DNA of 64,000 nucleotides, taken from Nocardia veterana NBRC 100344. Lineage in GTDB: Bacteria > Actinomycetota > Actinomycetes > Mycobacteriales > Mycobacteriaceae. Positions within the stretch are counted from its first letter, which is position 1. Each line of letters starts with the position of its first letter. This document shows, one piece after another, positions 24,501 to 34,378 of this stretch. The position numbers were made by a program, and so were the translations under genes. Location of the stretch: assembly GCF_000308855.1 (NCBI RefSeq), contig NZ_BAGM01000076.1, positions 1 through 64,000 of the forward strand, read 5' to 3'. Under the pieces are notes generated by a model, which saw only the letters and a program-made list of their open reading frames with translations, had not been told where the DNA came from and searched no databases.

Positions 24501-27500
24501 CATCCGGAGATCGCGGTCCGCGGTCAGCTCGTGCAGATGCCATGCCCCCTCGACCTTGGGTCGCAGGACACGGTCGAGCGCGTTCCGCGTGAGCGCGCCG
24601 ACCAGACCGTCTGCCAGCACTCCGGCCGCATGCACCACCCCGACGAGCGGCGCATCGTCCGGCACCGCCGCCACCAACTCCCGGACGGACTCTCGATCGG
24701 CGACATCGCAGGCCGCGATCGACACCATCGCGCCGAATTCGGCGAGTTCACCGGGTAGCTCGTTCGCTCCCGGCGCCTCCCGCCCGCGGCGACTCGCCAA
24801 TACCAGGTGCCGAACACCGTAGTGCTGCACCAGATGCCGTGCCAGCACGGCCCCCAATCCCCCGGTGCCGCCGGTGATCAGGACCGTGCCGGTGGTCAGG
24901 TCGGGTGCCGGTGCGTTCGCAGCGCGAGCGCGGACCAGTCGTGGCACATATCCGGTGCCGCCGCGCACCGCGACTTGTGGTTCCCGCACGCCGGCGGCCA
25001 CCTCGACCAGCTCGACGGTAGCCGCGCTCGGGTCACCGTCACACAGCACTATCCGGCCCGGTTCCTCGGCCTGCGCCGAACGCACCAGACCCCAGATCGC
25101 CGCCGCCGCGGGACGTGCCGCATCGGCATCGGTCACCGAGACCGCGCCGCGCGTACACACCAGCAGCGTGCGCTCGGCGAATCTCTCCTCGCGCGAAAAC
25201 CGTTGCAGGACGGCGACGGTCGCCTCCAGCGCCCTGTGCGTCTCGCCGCTGACATCGGCTCGGTCGCCGATGTTCCGCAGATCGAGAACCACATGTTCCG
25301 GCGCCGTGTCCGCCACGGCATCGTCCCACCGGACATACGGCACCGACGCCCGCGAGGTCCGCACCGGCTGCCATTCCAAGGCCCGGACGGGTATCTCCGA
25401 GGCGGTCGGGGCAGGCGCCTCCCGCGCACGCAACGTGCCCACCGACAGGACCGGCCGACCCTGCGGGTCGGCGATCTCCACCCTCAGTCCGCCGTCCGCC
25501 CCGGGCGTGATGCGCGCGCGGACCGCTGTTGCGCCGCACGCGTGCAGGGCGACCTCCTGCCAGGTGAACGGCATCAGCACCGGGTCGTCGACGCCGCGGG
25601 TGACCAGGTGCGCGTGCAACACCGCATCGAGCAGCGCCGGGTGCAGCCCGAATCCCGCGGAACCGCACGAATCCGGCAGGGCGGCTTCGACATACAGTTC
25701 GGCGCCGCGCTGCCACAGCGCGGTCATCCCCCGGAACGCCGGCCCGTAGTGGTATCCGGCCGCCGCCAGCCGTTCGTACCAGTCCGTCAGGTCGACCGGG
25801 GTGGTGTCCTCGGGTGGCCAGTCGATCGGATCGGTCGGCGCGCCGAGGCTGTTCGGGGTCAGCGTCCCTTCGGCATGCAGCCGCCACCCGTCCTCGTCGG
25901 CGAGCTCGCGCGAATACACCGCCACCGGACGGCACCCGGCCTCGTCGGCCGCACCGACGATCACCTCCACGTCCACACCCGCCTCGGACACCGGCACCGG
26001 CGCGGCCATGGACAGTTCGCGAATGTTCGGGCAGCCGGCCTCGTCACCGGCGCGCACGGCCAATTCGACCAGGACCGAGCCCGCGAGTACGACCCGCTCG
26101 CCGATCCGATGGTCGGCCAACCAGGCCTGCGCGGCAGTCGACAGGCGGCCTCGCAACACCACGCCGCCGGAATCCGGCAGTGCCACCACCGCATTCGTCA
26201 ACGGGTGACCGTGCGCCGCAGGGGGATCGCCCGCAGCGGGAGTCGCTTCGGCCCAATAGCGCTGATGCGCGAAGGCGTAGGTCGGCACGGGTACGTATGC
26301 GGCGGATTCGCCGGCGAGTATCGCGCGCCAATCCACCTCGGCGCCATCGACGTACAGCGCCGCCACCGATTCGATCGTCGCACGGACCTCGTCGCGGCCC
26401 TTCCGCAACGCGCCCACCGCCAGCACGTCCCTACTGCCGGCGGCCGCCGCCACCAGTCCGGACAGCCCGCCGTCCGGCCCCAGCACGGCGAACCGGACAG
26501 CGCCGGCATCGACCAGGGCCCGCACGCCCTCGGCGAACCGGACCGGCTCCCGAATCTGACGCACCCAATAGTCCGGACGGGTCAGCTCCGGGCCGGCGAT
26601 CGAACCGGTGCGGGCGCCGACCATCGCAATCGCCGGTGTGCGGTACTCGATCCGCTCGGCGACCGCCGCGAACTCGTCCAGGATCGGCGCCACGAGCGCC
26701 GAATGGAAGGCATGTGACACCGCCAGGCGATCGACACGGTGTCCGCCGGCTCGCAAGGCGGCGGTCACCTCCTCGACCCGGTCCGCGGTCCCCGACACCA
26801 CCACCGATTCCGGCGCGTTGACCGCCGCGATTTCCACCCCGTCGACCAGCGCCGAACGCACTTCGGCCGCGGCCGCCGACACCGCCGCCATCGCACCTCC
26901 CGGCGGCAGGGCGCCCAACAGTCGTGCGCGAGCGGCCACCAGCACCGCCGCGTCGGCCAGGTCGAACACCCCGGCGACCTGGGCGGCCGCGAGCTCACCG
27001 ATCGAATGCCCGATCACGAAATCGGTTCGGATGCCCCAGGATTCGAGCAGCCGATACAGCGCGATCCCGACGGCGAAGAGCGTCGGCTGCGCGCGATCGG
27101 TACGGTCGAGGCCGTCCGCGTCGCCGTCCAGCATGGCCGAGACCGACGGCACGCCTGCATGTTCCAGTGCCGCGGCCACCTCGTCGAAGGCCTGGGCGAA
27201 GACCGGGAAGGTCCGGTACAGTTCCCGCCCCATCCCGGCGAATTGGGCGCCCTGCCCCGGAAAAACGAAGGCCGTCTTCCCCGGTCGGGCCACCCCGTCG
27301 ACAACAGCTGGACAAGGACGCCGCTGCGCCACCGCCGCCAGCCCCGCGACCAGCTCGTCCCGGTCGCTACCCAGTACGACCGTGGTGTGCTCGAGCTGCG
27401 GGCGATTACCCAGTGACCACGCGACATCCGCGGCGGACACTCCCGGTTGCGCCCGCACCCAACTCGCCAGTCGCCCGGCCTGCCGAGCCGGTCCCGGCGC

Positions 27501-28961
27501 ATCGCGGGCCGAGAGCACCCACGGCAGAACCGGTACACCGCCGCCACCACGAGCGGCGGCCCTCTCCACCGGCGGCGCCTCCTCGACGAGGACGTGCGCA
27601 TTGGTCCCGCTGATCCCGAACGCCGACACCGCCGCCCGGCGCGGCCGCCCGTCGCTGTCCCACGGCCGCGCCGCCACCGCCGGCTCCACCGCACCCGACG
27701 ACCAGTCCACATGCGGGCTCGGCTCATCGATGTGCAGCGAACGCGGCACGCGAGCATGGCGCATGGCCACGATGACCTTCAGCATGCCCGCCACCCCGGC
27801 CGCGGCCTGAGTGTGCCCGATATTGGACTTCAGCGAACCGACCACCACCGGCGGGCGGCCCTGCCGATCCTGTCCGTAGGTGGCCAGCAAGGCATGGGCC
27901 TCGATCGGATCCCCCAACCGGGTGCCGGTGCCGTGCGCCTCCACCACGTCGATATCGCGAGCGGACAACCCCGCCGATGCCAGTGCCGCTCGGATCACCT
28001 GCTGCTGCGAAATCCCGTTCGGCGCGGTCAAGCCGTTGCTCGCACCGTCGTGGTTGATCGCGCTGCCCCGGATCACCGCCCAGATGGTGCGGTTGTTGCG
28101 CTGGGCATCGGACAACCGCTCCAGCAGCAGCATGCCCGCGCCTTCGGCCCAGCCCACACCGTCGGCCGCGGCGGCGAACGATTTGCAGCGGCCGTCGGCG
28201 GCCAGTGCCCGCTGGCGCGCGAAGGACAAGAAGCCCGCGGGCGTCGCGATGACCGTCGCCCCGCCCGCCAGCGCCAGATCGCATTCCCCGGACCGCAGCG
28301 AGCGACTCGCCTCGTGCACGGCCACCAGCGAGGACGAGCAGGCGGTATCGATGGACAGCGCGGGGCCGTGCAGCCCCAGGTGATAGGCGATGCGGCCGGA
28401 GACGACACTGAGCGCGCTACCGGTCAGCCAGTGCCCCTCGACCCGCGGCCACTGCGCACTGCCGAGCAGCCGGGCCCCGTAGTCGTTCGCGGAGGCACCG
28501 GCGAATACTCCGGTCCTGCTGCCCCGCAGTGAGAGCGGATCGATATCGGCGTATTCGACGGCCTCCCAGGCGGTTTCCAGCAGCAGCCGCTGCTGAGGAT
28601 CCATCGCCGAAGCCTCGCGCGGCGATATTCCGAAGAATTCGGCGTCGAAATCGGCGGCGTTGTCGAGGAATCCGCCGGCACACGAGTAGGTCCGCCCCGG
28701 CGCGTCCGGATCCGGATCGTAGAGTGCGGCGGTATCCCAGCCGCGATCCGTCGGAAAGGAACCGATCGCGTCGCGTTCGCCGTCGACCAGATCCCACAAT
28801 TCGTCGGGTGTCGTCACGCCGCCCGGCAGTCGGCATGCCATACCGACCACCGCGATCGGTTCGGATTGCTGCGCCCGCAGCCGTTGGACCTCGCCTCGAG
28901 CCTCACGCGCCTCACCCAGTGTGCGACGTAGGTAGGCCCTGAGCTTTTCCTCGTTCGACAA
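18537..28961 (-). CDS. Type I PKS, two modules (KS-AT-DH-KR-ACP)x2, first gene of the operon
   Basis: Bimodular protein. I place the start at TTG 28961, which gives [13 protein letters not shown], the usual opening of PKS docking domains, with GGTGGA seven bases upstream; the frame is open to a TTG at 29000. Module A: KS (about 33-455), AT (about 560-860), DH (about 920-1170), KR (about 1180-1550), ACP (about 1640-1705). Module B: KS (about 1735-2150), AT (2230-2530), DH (2580-2840), KR (2870-3230), ACP (3320-3390). A coiled-coil/acidic docking tail fills the last 80 residues. Both ATs have GHSIGE and HAFH (malonyl type). Module B DH is canonical ([10 protein letters not shown]); module A DH reads [10 protein letters not shown], missing the Gly and Pro. 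KRs have LAD (A) and LDD (B), both keeping the B-type Asp. No loading domain is present. Confidence 0.95.
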   Translation of the reverse strand: MSNEEKLRAYLRRTLGEAREARGEVQRLRAQQSEPIAVVGMACRLPGGVTTPDELWDLVDGERDAIGSFPTDRGWDTAALYDPDPDAPGRTYSCAGGFLDNAADFDAEFFGISPREASAMDPQQRLLLETAWEAVEYADIDPLSLRGSRTGVFAGASANDYGARLLGSAQWPRVEGHWLTGSALSVVSGRIAYHLGLHGPALSIDTACSSSLVAVHEASRSLRSGECDLALAGGATVIATPAGFLSFARQRALAADGRCKSFAAAADGVGWAEGAGMLLLERLSDAQRNNRTIWAVIRGSAINHDGASNGLTAPNGISQQQVIRAALASAGLSARDIDVVEAHGTGTRLGDPIEAHALLATYGQDRQGRPPVVVGSLKSNIGHTQAAAGVAGMLKVIVAMRHARVPRSLHIDEPSPHVDWSSGAVEPAVAARPWDSDGRPRRAAVSAFGISGTNAHVLVEEAPPVERAAARGGGGVPVLPWVLSARDAPGPARQAGRLASWVRAQPGVSAADVAWSLGNRPQLEHTTVVLGSDRDELVAGLAAVAQRRPCPAVVDGVARPGKTAFVFPGQGAQFAGMGRELYRTFPVFAQAFDEVAAALEHAGVPSVSAMLDGDADGLDRTDRAQPTLFAVGIALYRLLESWGIRTDFVIGHSIGELAAAQVAGVFDLADAAVLVAARARLLGALPPGGAMAAVSAAAAEVRSALVDGVEIAAVNAPESVVVSGTADRVEEVTAALRAGGHRVDRLAVSHAFHSALVAPILDEFAAVAERIEYRTPAIAMVGARTGSIAGPELTRPDYWVRQIREPVRFAEGVRALVDAGAVRFAVLGPDGGLSGLVAAAAGSRDVLAVGALRKGRDEVRATIESVAALYVDGAEVDWRAILAGESAAYVPVPTYAFAHQRYWAEATPAAGDPPAAHGHPLTNAVVALPDSGGVVLRGRLSTAAQAWLADHRIGERVVLAGSVLVELAVRAGDEAGCPNIRELSMAAPVPVSEAGVDVEVIVGAADEAGCRPVAVYSRELADEDGWRLHAEGTLTPNSLGAPTDPIDWPPEDTTPVDLTDWYERLAAAGYHYGPAFRGMTALWQRGAELYVEAALPDSCGSAGFGLHPALLDAVLHAHLVTRGVDDPVLMPFTWQEVALHACGATAVRARITPGADGGLRVEIADPQGRPVLSVGTLRAREAPAPTASEIPVRALEWQPVRTSRASVPYVRWDDAVADTAPEHVVLDLRNIGDRADVSGETHRALEATVAVLQRFSREERFAERTLLVCTRGAVSVTDADAARPAAAAIWGLVRSAQAEEPGRIVLCDGDPSAATVELVEVAAGVREPQVAVRGGTGYVPRLVRARAANAPAPDLTTGTVLITGGTGGLGAVLARHLVQHYGVRHLVLASRRGREAPGANELPGELAEFGAMVSIAACDVADRESVRELVAAVPDDAPLVGVVHAAGVLADGLVGALTRNALDRVLRPKVEGAWHLHELTADRDLRMFLLFSSAAGVVGAPGQANYAAANAFLDGLARYRRGIGLPGVSIAWGPWAADRGMTATLGARELARLGRAGFTPLSAAAGLELFDAAVRTSCPDIVAAHLDIQALREHSRTGTAAPIRNFPAPTGPAVAHRDGGSVEAVTGRFADPNDADRRAMVRELIITEIAAVLGYDGPDRIDADRNFRDLGFDSLTALEVRNRVRRVTGVSVPATAIFDYPTPASLTAHVLEKLGVARPSRPRTAVRERVGTAEPVAIVGVGCRYPGGITSRAGLWDLVAEGRDAVHEFPDDRGWDPEIFDPDPAAVGKSYTRSGGFLYDAGDFDAEFFGVSPREALDTDPQQRVFLEVAWEALEDAGIDPATLRGSDTGVFAGVMYHDYGSPTSAGSLVSGRVAYALGLEGPAVSVDTACSSSLVAIHQACQALRAGDCGLALVGGVTIMATPAAFVEFSRQRGLSVDGRCRSFGAGADGVGWGEGAGVVVLERLSVARARGRRVLGVVCGSAVNSDGASNGLTAPNGPSQVRVIRAALANAGLGPADVDVVEGHGTGTVLGDPIEAQALLAVYGRGRDRDRPLWLGSVKSNVGHTQAAAGVAGVIKMVEAMRHGVMPRSLYAERPSPHVDWGSGAVELLSDAREWVAADGRPRRAGVSSFGISGTNAHLILEEAPAQPVSSGPNMPVVPWVVSARSAAALQAQIARLRHWLEARPEVSAADVGFSLAKRSVFRYRATAVGVDRSELIAGLAGAGTGSAATGKTVFVFPGQGAQYAAMGRELYDAFPVFADTVRGICDPGWLFDTGTDLDATENTQTALFAIGVGLFRLLESWGVTPDLVLGHSIGEVAAAHVAGVLSLRDALRVVHARSRLMAALPAGGAMVAVTADAAEIADLPADVTVAAVNAPAALVLSGPEASIEQVTDTFRERGQQVSRLRVSHAFHSALMDPILPGVATEIGDIEFHTPRITPVSTVTGDLADDDYGSVDYWTQQIRRPVRFADAVATALAAGGSRFVELGPGRSASAMVAENIGEHSAITVPLLRAGQDERRTVLAGLGRLFTAGGRVDWERIFDGSGATLVDLPAYAFQRERYWRPAAAIGDSPAAGLARIEHPILVAATQEPDSGGLRFSGRLSLAATPWLADHRIAGKVLFPAAAMVELAIRAGDEVGCGLLDELTLRVPLVVPETGGLAVHVHVGAAGDAGRRPVTIHARGQSNPAEWTLHAEGVVAPQGSAAATAEPGTWPPPNAVEVDPRDRYRRRADAGYGYGPAFRGVRSLWCDGEHWFAEVDLPDSLSDNRFGIHPALLDAVVHARVLAVDDTAADALLPFVWEGTRLWATGARHVRVHGRPSGPDGGETIEAFDAAGRPVLSVRRLLARPAAHDDVRAETADEVPKLRLLHTIPIAAPAGESSGEGEVEVLGLAAARAVVAGSGRAPEVLAVDCGSPAVDSEVPDAVATVLDGMLELLQGFLGAQRFERTRLMVLTRGLTGGAVRALVRSAAAEEPGRITLVDLRGDLGSVDIAALTRLDEPELIVRDGALSVRRLARVDALERSRTPATDADPDAAAGQAPDPNGTVLITGGTGGLGAELARHLVTAHGLRHLILAGRRGPRAPGAAGLRDELTRLGAHVDIVACDVTDRSAVADLLNSIPARHPLTAVVHAAGVLDDGILARLTSERMRHVLAPKVSGAWHLHELTRARKPAWFVLFSSVAGTIGTAGQGNYAAANGFLDALAEYRHEQGLPAVSIDWALWAADSGMAGALGAAEAARIGRIGLRPLPTAAALALFDAAVAQPEPVVVAADFDRAALRESGRTRRLPPILADLAGLRPAAAAASVVTLELADLPPDQQRKRLLETVRSQIAVVLGHRGSERIDPDANFRDLGFDSLAAVELRNALGATTGLRLPAIAVFDHPTPAAMATYLHRQLYDSGPEAVLADLARLEARLRRLESGDVAATEVLARLEELTRRCRESTTAAPPARDDDDLQTATAAELVELIQQEFGTS
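22773..23147. repeat. 375-bp perfect repeat, copy 2 (GRINS-like skewed tract in KS)
   Basis: Second copy of the identical tract, in the KS of module B of the first PKS gene, 22364 bp from copy 1 and in the same orientation. Milder skew continues leftward from the repeat edge: bases 22681-22740 hold 26 C, 11 G, 14 A and 9 T. Perfect nucleotide identity while the surrounding KS sequence has diverged implies recent gene conversion or unequal exchange between the two modules. Confidence 0.93.
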
Positions 28962-29430
28962 TCCGCAATCCACCGATCGGTCACGCAGCTGTTCAGGCAA
29001 GCCGCGGCGGGCAGCACGCGGCGCGCACCGACGCGAACTCCCGCCCCGACCACGCTGCGCGACATGCGGTCGATGAGACGAATATCGGTTTCATACCGAC
29101 GACATTCGCCCGCCGGCACCAGTGGGCAACAACCCGTTCCCGACGGCCCCCCCAGCTCAACGGATACCGGCCCGAGTTCCGGCGCCGAGAAAAACGAACC
29201 AGCACGAGAGCGACAGCCGACCTCGTGCCGAACATATCCCGGCCCTCCGTTTCCGCACTGCGACACAACGCCCGGCTATCATATCGACAACATCGCAATT
29301 GTGGTCTCAGTCATGGGAAACAGGCAGCGGCACAGCGGGTTTCCCGAACTTTTTCGGAGTACTCCCGAGTCCCGCAGCCGCACAGCAAGCATCGATGATC
29401 GACTCGCGGCCGAAGGTGTGGCTCCAGCGA
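28962..29430 (-). promoter_or_regulatory. 469-bp gap upstream of the PKS operon; probable promoter region
   Basis: The only gene-free stretch over 300 bp. It separates the ABC permease stop from the PKS start, both on the minus strand, and no convincing coding sequence is seen on either strand. Contents: a TATGAT hexamer on the minus strand at 29283-29278 in locally AT-rich DNA (a possible -10 element, no good -35 partner) and an inverted repeat at 29202-29228. If that -10 is used, the leader would be about 300 bases. Promoter assignment is inference. Confidence 0.4.
29202..29228. promoter_or_regulatory. Inverted repeat GCACGAG-N13-CTCGTGC upstream of the PKS operon
   Basis: Perfect 7-bp arms separated by 13 bases, about 50-80 bp downstream of the candidate -10 in the PKS leader. 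It could be a regulator site or an RNA hairpin; nothing further supports either choice. Confidence 0.3.
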
Positions 29431-31947
29431 TCAGTCGACTGCCAGCGCCTCGACAACCGGCATGCGAGTTGCCCGCAGTGCCGGAGGAATCGACCCCGCC
29501 AGTGCCAGAAGTAGAGCTATCACACCGTAACCCGCGAGCATGGGACCGAATTCATAGCGAATATCTATTCCCATCGCTCGCCCGATCGCCACGGCGCCCA
29601 GATACTGGATTGCGGCGCCGCCCAGCAACCCACCTGCGGCGCCGAGCACGCCGATCCCGACCGCCTCGGCCAGCACCGAGCGCAGCAGAAAGCGCCGACT
29701 TGTGCCCATCGCGCGCAGCACCCCGATCTCGCGCCGCCGATCCAGCACCGCCAGCATCAACGTATTGAGCAGCGCGACGGTGGCTACCACCATCACGATC
29801 CACGAGGTGTTCGTGGCCAGCGCGGTCCCCTGCCGCAGACTGCCCGAGGTCTCCGCCACGGCCTCCGCGCCGGAATCGATGGACAGCTCACGGGGTACCA
29901 CCCGTCGCAGCTCGGCACAGGTGGCTTCCCGATCGGCGCCGGGCGCGAGCTCGACCCCGAGCATCGTTTCCCCGGGCCGCTGATACCACTCCCGCATGCG
30001 CGGCAGATCCAGCATGATGGTCCCGGCGATGGCGGCGAAGTACGGAATCACCTGGACGATCCGGACCTGATGCCGCCCCGTCGGAGTGGGGAGGGTGAGG
30101 GTACCCCCCGCCGATACCCGCAGGGTGCGGGCGATGTCGCGGGAGATCACCACGCCCTTTCCCGATACCACCGCCTGCGCCGCTTCCGCGGTGACCGCCG
30201 TATTCAGCCGCCGCGGATCGGCGGGAGCTCCCTGCCCCGGCACCGGAATTCCCTGCAGCATCACGCGTTCGGAGCCCACATTCGCGAACGCCAGCTGTAC
30301 GGGGCTGACGGCCGCGACCCCGGGCACGGCCGCGATCCGCTGGGCCAGGCCGTTCGGCAACAGCGGGCCGGTCGGGAACTGGTCCATCGATCCGGGTGTC
30401 ACCCAGAAGTCGGCCGACGCGAGATGTTCGAAACTCTGACCCGCGGAATCGACCACGATTCGGGTGGCGCTGCCGGTGCAAACCACCGCGGATACTCCGA
30501 TCAGGACGGTCATCGCGGTCGCCCACACCCGGCGGGGAGCCCGTTCGAGGTTGGTGGCGGCCAGCGCCCCGGGGCCACCGAACCGACGAGCGATCCCCGC
30601 GGCGGCCCGCACGACCTGCGCGCTCGCCGCGAACCACAACACGATCAACGCTCCGAATGCCAGCGACACCGATGCCAGCGACCACAATCCCGGAACGGTC
30701 GCCGCGACCAAGATCACCGCCGCCACCAGCACCAGCCCCAGCACGGCCGCGGCCCGGCGCCAGACCGGCCGGATGCCTTCGGCGTTGGCCACCGCCACCG
30801 GCGTCAGCGCCTCGATCGGCCGCACCCGATACACCGCCCGCGCCGCGAACGCCGCCGCCACGACGCCCGCCAGCACGCACAATCCGACCGCTACGGGCAC
30901 GGCATAGCCAGGCACGAGGTATTCCGTCCGGGCCTCCATCGATTGCACGACGGCCGCCGGCAATTGACCGATCGCGATCCGCCCCGCCACGACGCCGATC
31001 CCCGCACCGACCAGACCGCCACACAGTCCGACCAGAACGGCTTCCAGGAACAGATCCCGCACCATCGGGCCGCGCCCGGCCCCGATCGCCCGCAGCACCG
31101 CCAAGGTCGGACGCCGCTCGGCAATTGCCATCGCCATCGCGTTGTACGTGAGGAAGGCCGACACCACCAGCGCCGCAGCGGCGGTCATCAGGCTCGAATA
31201 TCGGATGAGCGCAACGACTCCCCCGGTCTGGGCGGCCCGCATGCCCGGGTCGGCGACCACGGCCCGGCCGTTCACCACGTCGGACAGCGCCGTGCGCAAC
31301 CGCCCGATGTCCGTACCGGGGGCGGCGATGATCTGCGCCGAATCCACTTGCCCGATACGGCCGGTGAGTCGCTGCGCGGTCGCGAGGGTCGTCACCACAA
31401 TGTGCCCATTGTTCGGTGCACCGGCCCCGGCATCGTTCACGACGCCCGCCACCGTGGCTTTCCCATCGGCCAGCGGTACGGTGTCGCCGACTCGGTAGCC
31501 CATCGCCGCGCCGACCAGGACTCCGTCGGGTACGGACAGCAGTTTCCCGGCGTCGGCGGCGAACGCATCGGTGAGCGAACTGCCCAACTGCGTGATCCGG
31601 GCATCCGCCCCCACCAGTAGCGCGCGATTCTCGTTCGACCCGATCTGCATCCGCACCATCGGCACCACGGTGCGTACTCCCGGCACGGACTCGAGTTCGC
31701 CCACCAGGTCCTGTCGGAATCCGGCGTCGGTGATCCCACTGACCTCGACCGCGGAATCCCCGCACAGCTGGTCGACGAGCTTGTCCATGGAACCGGTGAG
31801 CGATCCGGAAATACTGAACACCGCCACCATGAGCGACGCCGACACACCGAGCACCGTCAGGGACATCAGTGTCCGCCCGGGATGGGCCAGCAGCTCGCCG
31901 ATATTGAACAGCCGGAACCGATCCCAGAGCGCGCTGCCCTGTTTCAT
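29431..31947 (-). CDS. ABC transporter permease, MacB/FtsX type
   Basis: Two-lobed FtsX-like permease, 838 residues with the chosen ATG at 31947 (MKQGSALWDRFRLFN); the frame is open further upstream to 32127, but that extension is Arg/Pro-rich and unlike a protein N-terminus. A first membrane helix lies near residues 28-50 (TLMSLTVLGVSASLMVAVF), followed by a large extracytoplasmic MacB-like domain, a cluster of helices, and then a second copy of the same plan ending in FtsX helices at the C-terminus. Such permeases pair with LolD/MacB ATPases and move lipoproteins, lipids, peptides or macrolide-like compounds. The matching ATPase lies upstream (32168-32926), and the PKS operon starts 469 bp downstream on the same strand, so export of, or immunity to, the polyketide is a reasonable but unproven role. 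Confidence 0.88.
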   Translation of the reverse strand: MKQGSALWDRFRLFNIGELLAHPGRTLMSLTVLGVSASLMVAVFSISGSLTGSMDKLVDQLCGDSAVEVSGITDAGFRQDLVGELESVPGVRTVVPMVRMQIGSNENRALLVGADARITQLGSSLTDAFAADAGKLLSVPDGVLVGAAMGYRVGDTVPLADGKATVAGVVNDAGAGAPNNGHIVVTTLATAQRLTGRIGQVDSAQIIAAPGTDIGRLRTALSDVVNGRAVVADPGMRAAQTGGVVALIRYSSLMTAAAALVVSAFLTYNAMAMAIAERRPTLAVLRAIGAGRGPMVRDLFLEAVLVGLCGGLVGAGIGVVAGRIAIGQLPAAVVQSMEARTEYLVPGYAVPVAVGLCVLAGVVAAAFAARAVYRVRPIEALTPVAVANAEGIRPVWRRAAAVLGLVLVAAVILVAATVPGLWSLASVSLAFGALIVLWFAASAQVVRAAAGIARRFGGPGALAATNLERAPRRVWATAMTVLIGVSAVVCTGSATRIVVDSAGQSFEHLASADFWVTPGSMDQFPTGPLLPNGLAQRIAAVPGVAAVSPVQLAFANVGSERVMLQGIPVPGQGAPADPRRLNTAVTAEAAQAVVSGKGVVISRDIARTLRVSAGGTLTLPTPTGRHQVRIVQVIPYFAAIAGTIMLDLPRMREWYQRPGETMLGVELAPGADREATCAELRRVVPRELSIDSGAEAVAETSGSLRQGTALATNTSWIVMVVATVALLNTLMLAVLDRRREIGVLRAMGTSRRFLLRSVLAEAVGIGVLGAAGGLLGGAAIQYLGAVAIGRAMGIDIRYEFGPMLAGYGVIALLLALAGSIPPALRATRMPVVEALAVD

Positions 31948-32144
31948 ATCGCACCACATCCCGAATCCCGCCGTCCCCGCTAGGCGCAAAGGATATCTGT
32001 CACCGCGAGTTACCGCCGGGCAATGCGCAGGTCCGCGCCCGAATGCCCGCGACCTCCGTCGACCAGCGCGACTCTCGCGCATCCGCCGGGCACGGACAGC
32101 CGGCACTCCAGGTTGTGGGCCATCCACCCCGGGCGATGTTCTCG

Positions 32145-32165
32145 CCCGGCCGGCAGTCGGCCGGG
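32145..32165 (-). terminator. Strong hairpin just after the ABC ATPase stop
   Basis: Perfect 8-bp arms CCCGGCCG and CGGCCGGG around a 5-base loop (GCAGT), beginning two bases beyond the TAA stop of the ATPase gene. No T-run follows on the minus strand, so it is either an actinobacterial-type terminator without a U-tail or an attenuating/stabilising hairpin between ATPase and permease. Confidence 0.5.
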
Positions 32166-32167
32166 TG

Positions 32168-32926
32168 TTATCCGGATTTCGCTGTCGCCGCGGTCATTTC
32201 GTCGGATGTGATCTGCCCGTCCTGCAAGGTGAGGACCCGATCGGTCGACCGGGCCGCGTCCGGGTTGTGGGTCACCATCACCACTGCCCGGCCGACCCCG
32301 GCCTCACCGGCGACCTCGGCCAGCAACTCGAGAATCGAGAGCCCCGTCTTCGAATCGAGATTGCCGGTCGGCTCGTCGGCCAGGATCAGTGGCGGATCCA
32401 TCATCAACGCCCGTGCGACCGCGACCCGCTGCATCTCACCACCGGACAATTCCGCCGGCCGATGCTCGGCACGCGCCCCCAGTCCCACCCGGTCCAGCAG
32501 CGCGAGCGCGGCGGGCTTCGCCTTGCGCAGCGCCACCCCGTCGACCAGCTTCGGAATGGCCACGTTTTCCCAGGCCGACATCGTCGGCAGCAGGTTGAAG
32601 AACTGAAAGACGAAACCGACCCGCCGGCGCCGGAATTCGGACTGCTGCTCGTCGTTCAGCTCGCCGATCTCCGTATCGCCGAACCTGATCGAACCCGCAT
32701 CCGGCTTGTCCAGCGCACCCAGCAAGTGCAGGAGTGTGCTCTTACCCGACCCGGACGGGCCGACGATCGAGACGAAGTGCCCGCCGGTTATCGTCACGTC
32801 GACCCCGTCGAGCGCTCGAACCGTCTGTCCACCGACCCGATATCGGCGGACCACGTTCGCGCAGGTGACCGTGAGCGGCACCGAACTTCCGACGGCATCG
32901 ATGGCGGACGGCATGAATCGGAGCAT
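32168..32926 (-). CDS. ABC transporter ATP-binding protein, MacB/LolD type
   Basis: ATPase of about 252 residues from the ATG at 32926 (MLRFMPSAIDAVG); a second ATG at 32914 is possible and the frame extends to 33277 with implausible Arg-rich sequence. Visible motifs in order: Walker A GPSGSGKST, Q-loop FVFQFFNLLP, signature LSGGEMQR, Walker B LILADEPTGNLDS, and switch histidine VMVTHNP. These place it in the LolD/MacB/FtsE clade that drives FtsX-like permeases. Its partner permease starts 220 bp downstream on the same strand, with a strong hairpin between them. It would act at the inner face of the membrane. Confidence 0.93.
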   Translation of the reverse strand: MLRFMPSAIDAVGSSVPLTVTCANVVRRYRVGGQTVRALDGVDVTITGGHFVSIVGPSGSGKSTLLHLLGALDKPDAGSIRFGDTEIGELNDEQQSEFRRRRVGFVFQFFNLLPTMSAWENVAIPKLVDGVALRKAKPAALALLDRVGLGARAEHRPAELSGGEMQRVAVARALMMDPPLILADEPTGNLDSKTGLSILELLAEVAGEAGVGRAVVMVTHNPDAARSTDRVLTLQDGQITSDEMTAATAKSG

Positions 32927-33201
32927 GCCACACCGGCGGCGCCGATGTCGATCGTTCCGGCAGACGACCCGTAAAACACAGGGGTACATGATTTTTCGCT
33001 CCGCGCCCCGGTCCGAACGCGCAGCTACCCCGCAGTGCCGGCGGCACGCAGCACCGGCCGACAGGCACTCGAGCGCATGTTTCGGGTGAAGGTGCCGGGT
33101 GCCTGGCGGGTTTCGACGTGGGGTTGCTGTCGGCCCGTTCCGGGTCCGGATGCGTCGGGCCAGTCGCTGTTGTCGGTCCTGCGGCATCCGGCGGGGTGCG
33201 G

Positions 33202-33687
33202 TCAGCTCGCTTTGGCGGCCAGGTCGGCGAGGAATTGCGGCATGCGGCCGACTCCGAAGTCGTAGTACCGCGCCCACCGGGGTTCGAGTGCGATGCGCGC
33301 CATCCGGTCGTACATGGCCCGGCAGTTCCGCTCGAACTCGACCGCGAACTCGGGATCGAAGTTCTTCCGCGCGGCCGCGAGGTACTCCGGAACCACTCCG
33401 TCGACGATGGTGAGATGCACGATGCCGCGCACCGACAGGTTCTTCGCGGACCCGGGGGTGTCGCCGGCGTCGATGGTCAGGGCGACCTCGGGCCGGGCGG
33501 ACAACGCCGCTACCTTGGGCGCGGTGGCCGCGGTCGACATGACGATCTCCGCACCGGTCCAGAAGATCCCGATCGGGACCACACGGGGCAGCCCGTCGAG
33601 CCCGTTGTAGGCCAACCGCGCCATCGACGCCGTCTCCAAAAGCTCACGGGCGTCGGCGAATTCCTTGTCGATCTGCTGACTGTTCAT
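33202..33687 (-). CDS. Pyridoxamine 5'-phosphate oxidase-like split-barrel protein
   Basis: 161 residues, the length of a single split beta-barrel flavin/F420-binding domain. The stretch LPRVVPIGIFWTGAEIVMST followed by a KVAALSARPEVALTID segment is typical of the PNPOx-like/F420-dependent family: first barrel strands, then a cofactor-phosphate Lys/Ser region. The catalytic partner substrate cannot be deduced. The ATG at 33687 has AGGAAG six bases upstream. The TetR gene ends 58 bp upstream on the same strand, so the two are probably one transcript controlled by that repressor. Confidence 0.8.
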   Translation of the reverse strand: MNSQQIDKEFADARELLETASMARLAYNGLDGLPRVVPIGIFWTGAEIVMSTAATAPKVAALSARPEVALTIDAGDTPGSAKNLSVRGIVHLTIVDGVVPEYLAAARKNFDPEFAVEFERNCRAMYDRMARIALEPRWARYYDFGVGRMPQFLADLAAKAS

Positions 33688-33745
33688 ACCGTCTTCCTGA
33701 AAATCGTAGTGTCGGTGCCGGTTTCGGCACCGGGCTCCGCAGGGG

Positions 33746-34378
33746 TCACCCGCGCAGGTACCGAGGTGGGGAGATGCCGGCCAGAAGAACCTCGGCGAGG
33801 TGGTCGGCGACGCGTCGGTGATCGAGTCCGGGGTGGGTCTCGAGATGGTCGAGCATGGTGTCGACCATCCCCTGATAGATCACCGCCAGCAGATCCGCGT
33901 CGAGATCGGTCCGGATCTGGCCACGCTGCTGGCCGTGCCGGATGAGCGTGGCCTGCCGCTCGTGCAGGGACGCGTACTCGCTGTCACGCAGCGCGGCCTC
34001 GCCGTCGGGGCCCCGCAGGTTCACGGCGATCTGCCGCAGCGCGCGCAGTTGCGTGCCGTGTGTGGCCGGCAGCCGCGCGGCGCGCCCGATCGCGCTGCGC
34101 AGCAGGTCTCCGGCGTCGGCGTCGAGGTCGATATCCGCCGCGACAGCCGCTTCCAGATCGGCGAGCGCACGGCGACCGGCCTGGATGATCAACTCGTCGA
34201 GACTGGCGAAGTAGCGCCACAACAGCCCCTTGGAAACCCCGGCGGCATGAGCGATCTCGTCAGCGGTGGCCGCGGCGAAACCCCGACGCGCCACGACCTC
34301 GATCGCGGCCGTCTCGAGCTGCCGGCGCCGGGCATCGGCGCTGAGCCGCCTGCGTGGCCGCCGGTCCGCGGTCGTCAT
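33746..34378 (-). CDS. TetR-family transcriptional regulator
   Basis: 210 residues from the ATG at 34378 (MTTADRRPRRRLSADARRRQ). The N-terminal HTH (about residues 14-60) has the family pattern: A-I-E-V-V-A-R-R-G-F, then TADEIAHAAGVSKGLLWRYFASLDEL. The C-terminal ligand domain is all-helical, with no recognisable ligand signature. A TGAC-N6-GTCA palindrome lies about 110 bp upstream (34490-34503), which suggests autoregulation. It precedes the split-barrel gene by 58 bp. A 24-codon frame upstream overlaps its start codon as ATGA. Confidence 0.9.
   Translation of the reverse strand: MTTADRRPRRRLSADARRRQLETAAIEVVARRGFAAATADEIAHAAGVSKGLLWRYFASLDELIIQAGRRALADLEAAVAADIDLDADAGDLLRSAIGRAARLPATHGTQLRALRQIAVNLRGPDGEAALRDSEYASLHERQATLIRHGQQRGQIRTDLDADLLAVIYQGMVDTMLDHLETHPGLDHRRVADHLAEVLLAGISPPRYLRG

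Noticed and set aside
33202..33687. Assigning the split-barrel gene as pyridoxamine phosphate oxidase (pdxH)
   Set aside because: It lacks the PdxH C-terminal dimerisation region and its substrate residues; only the fold is supported.
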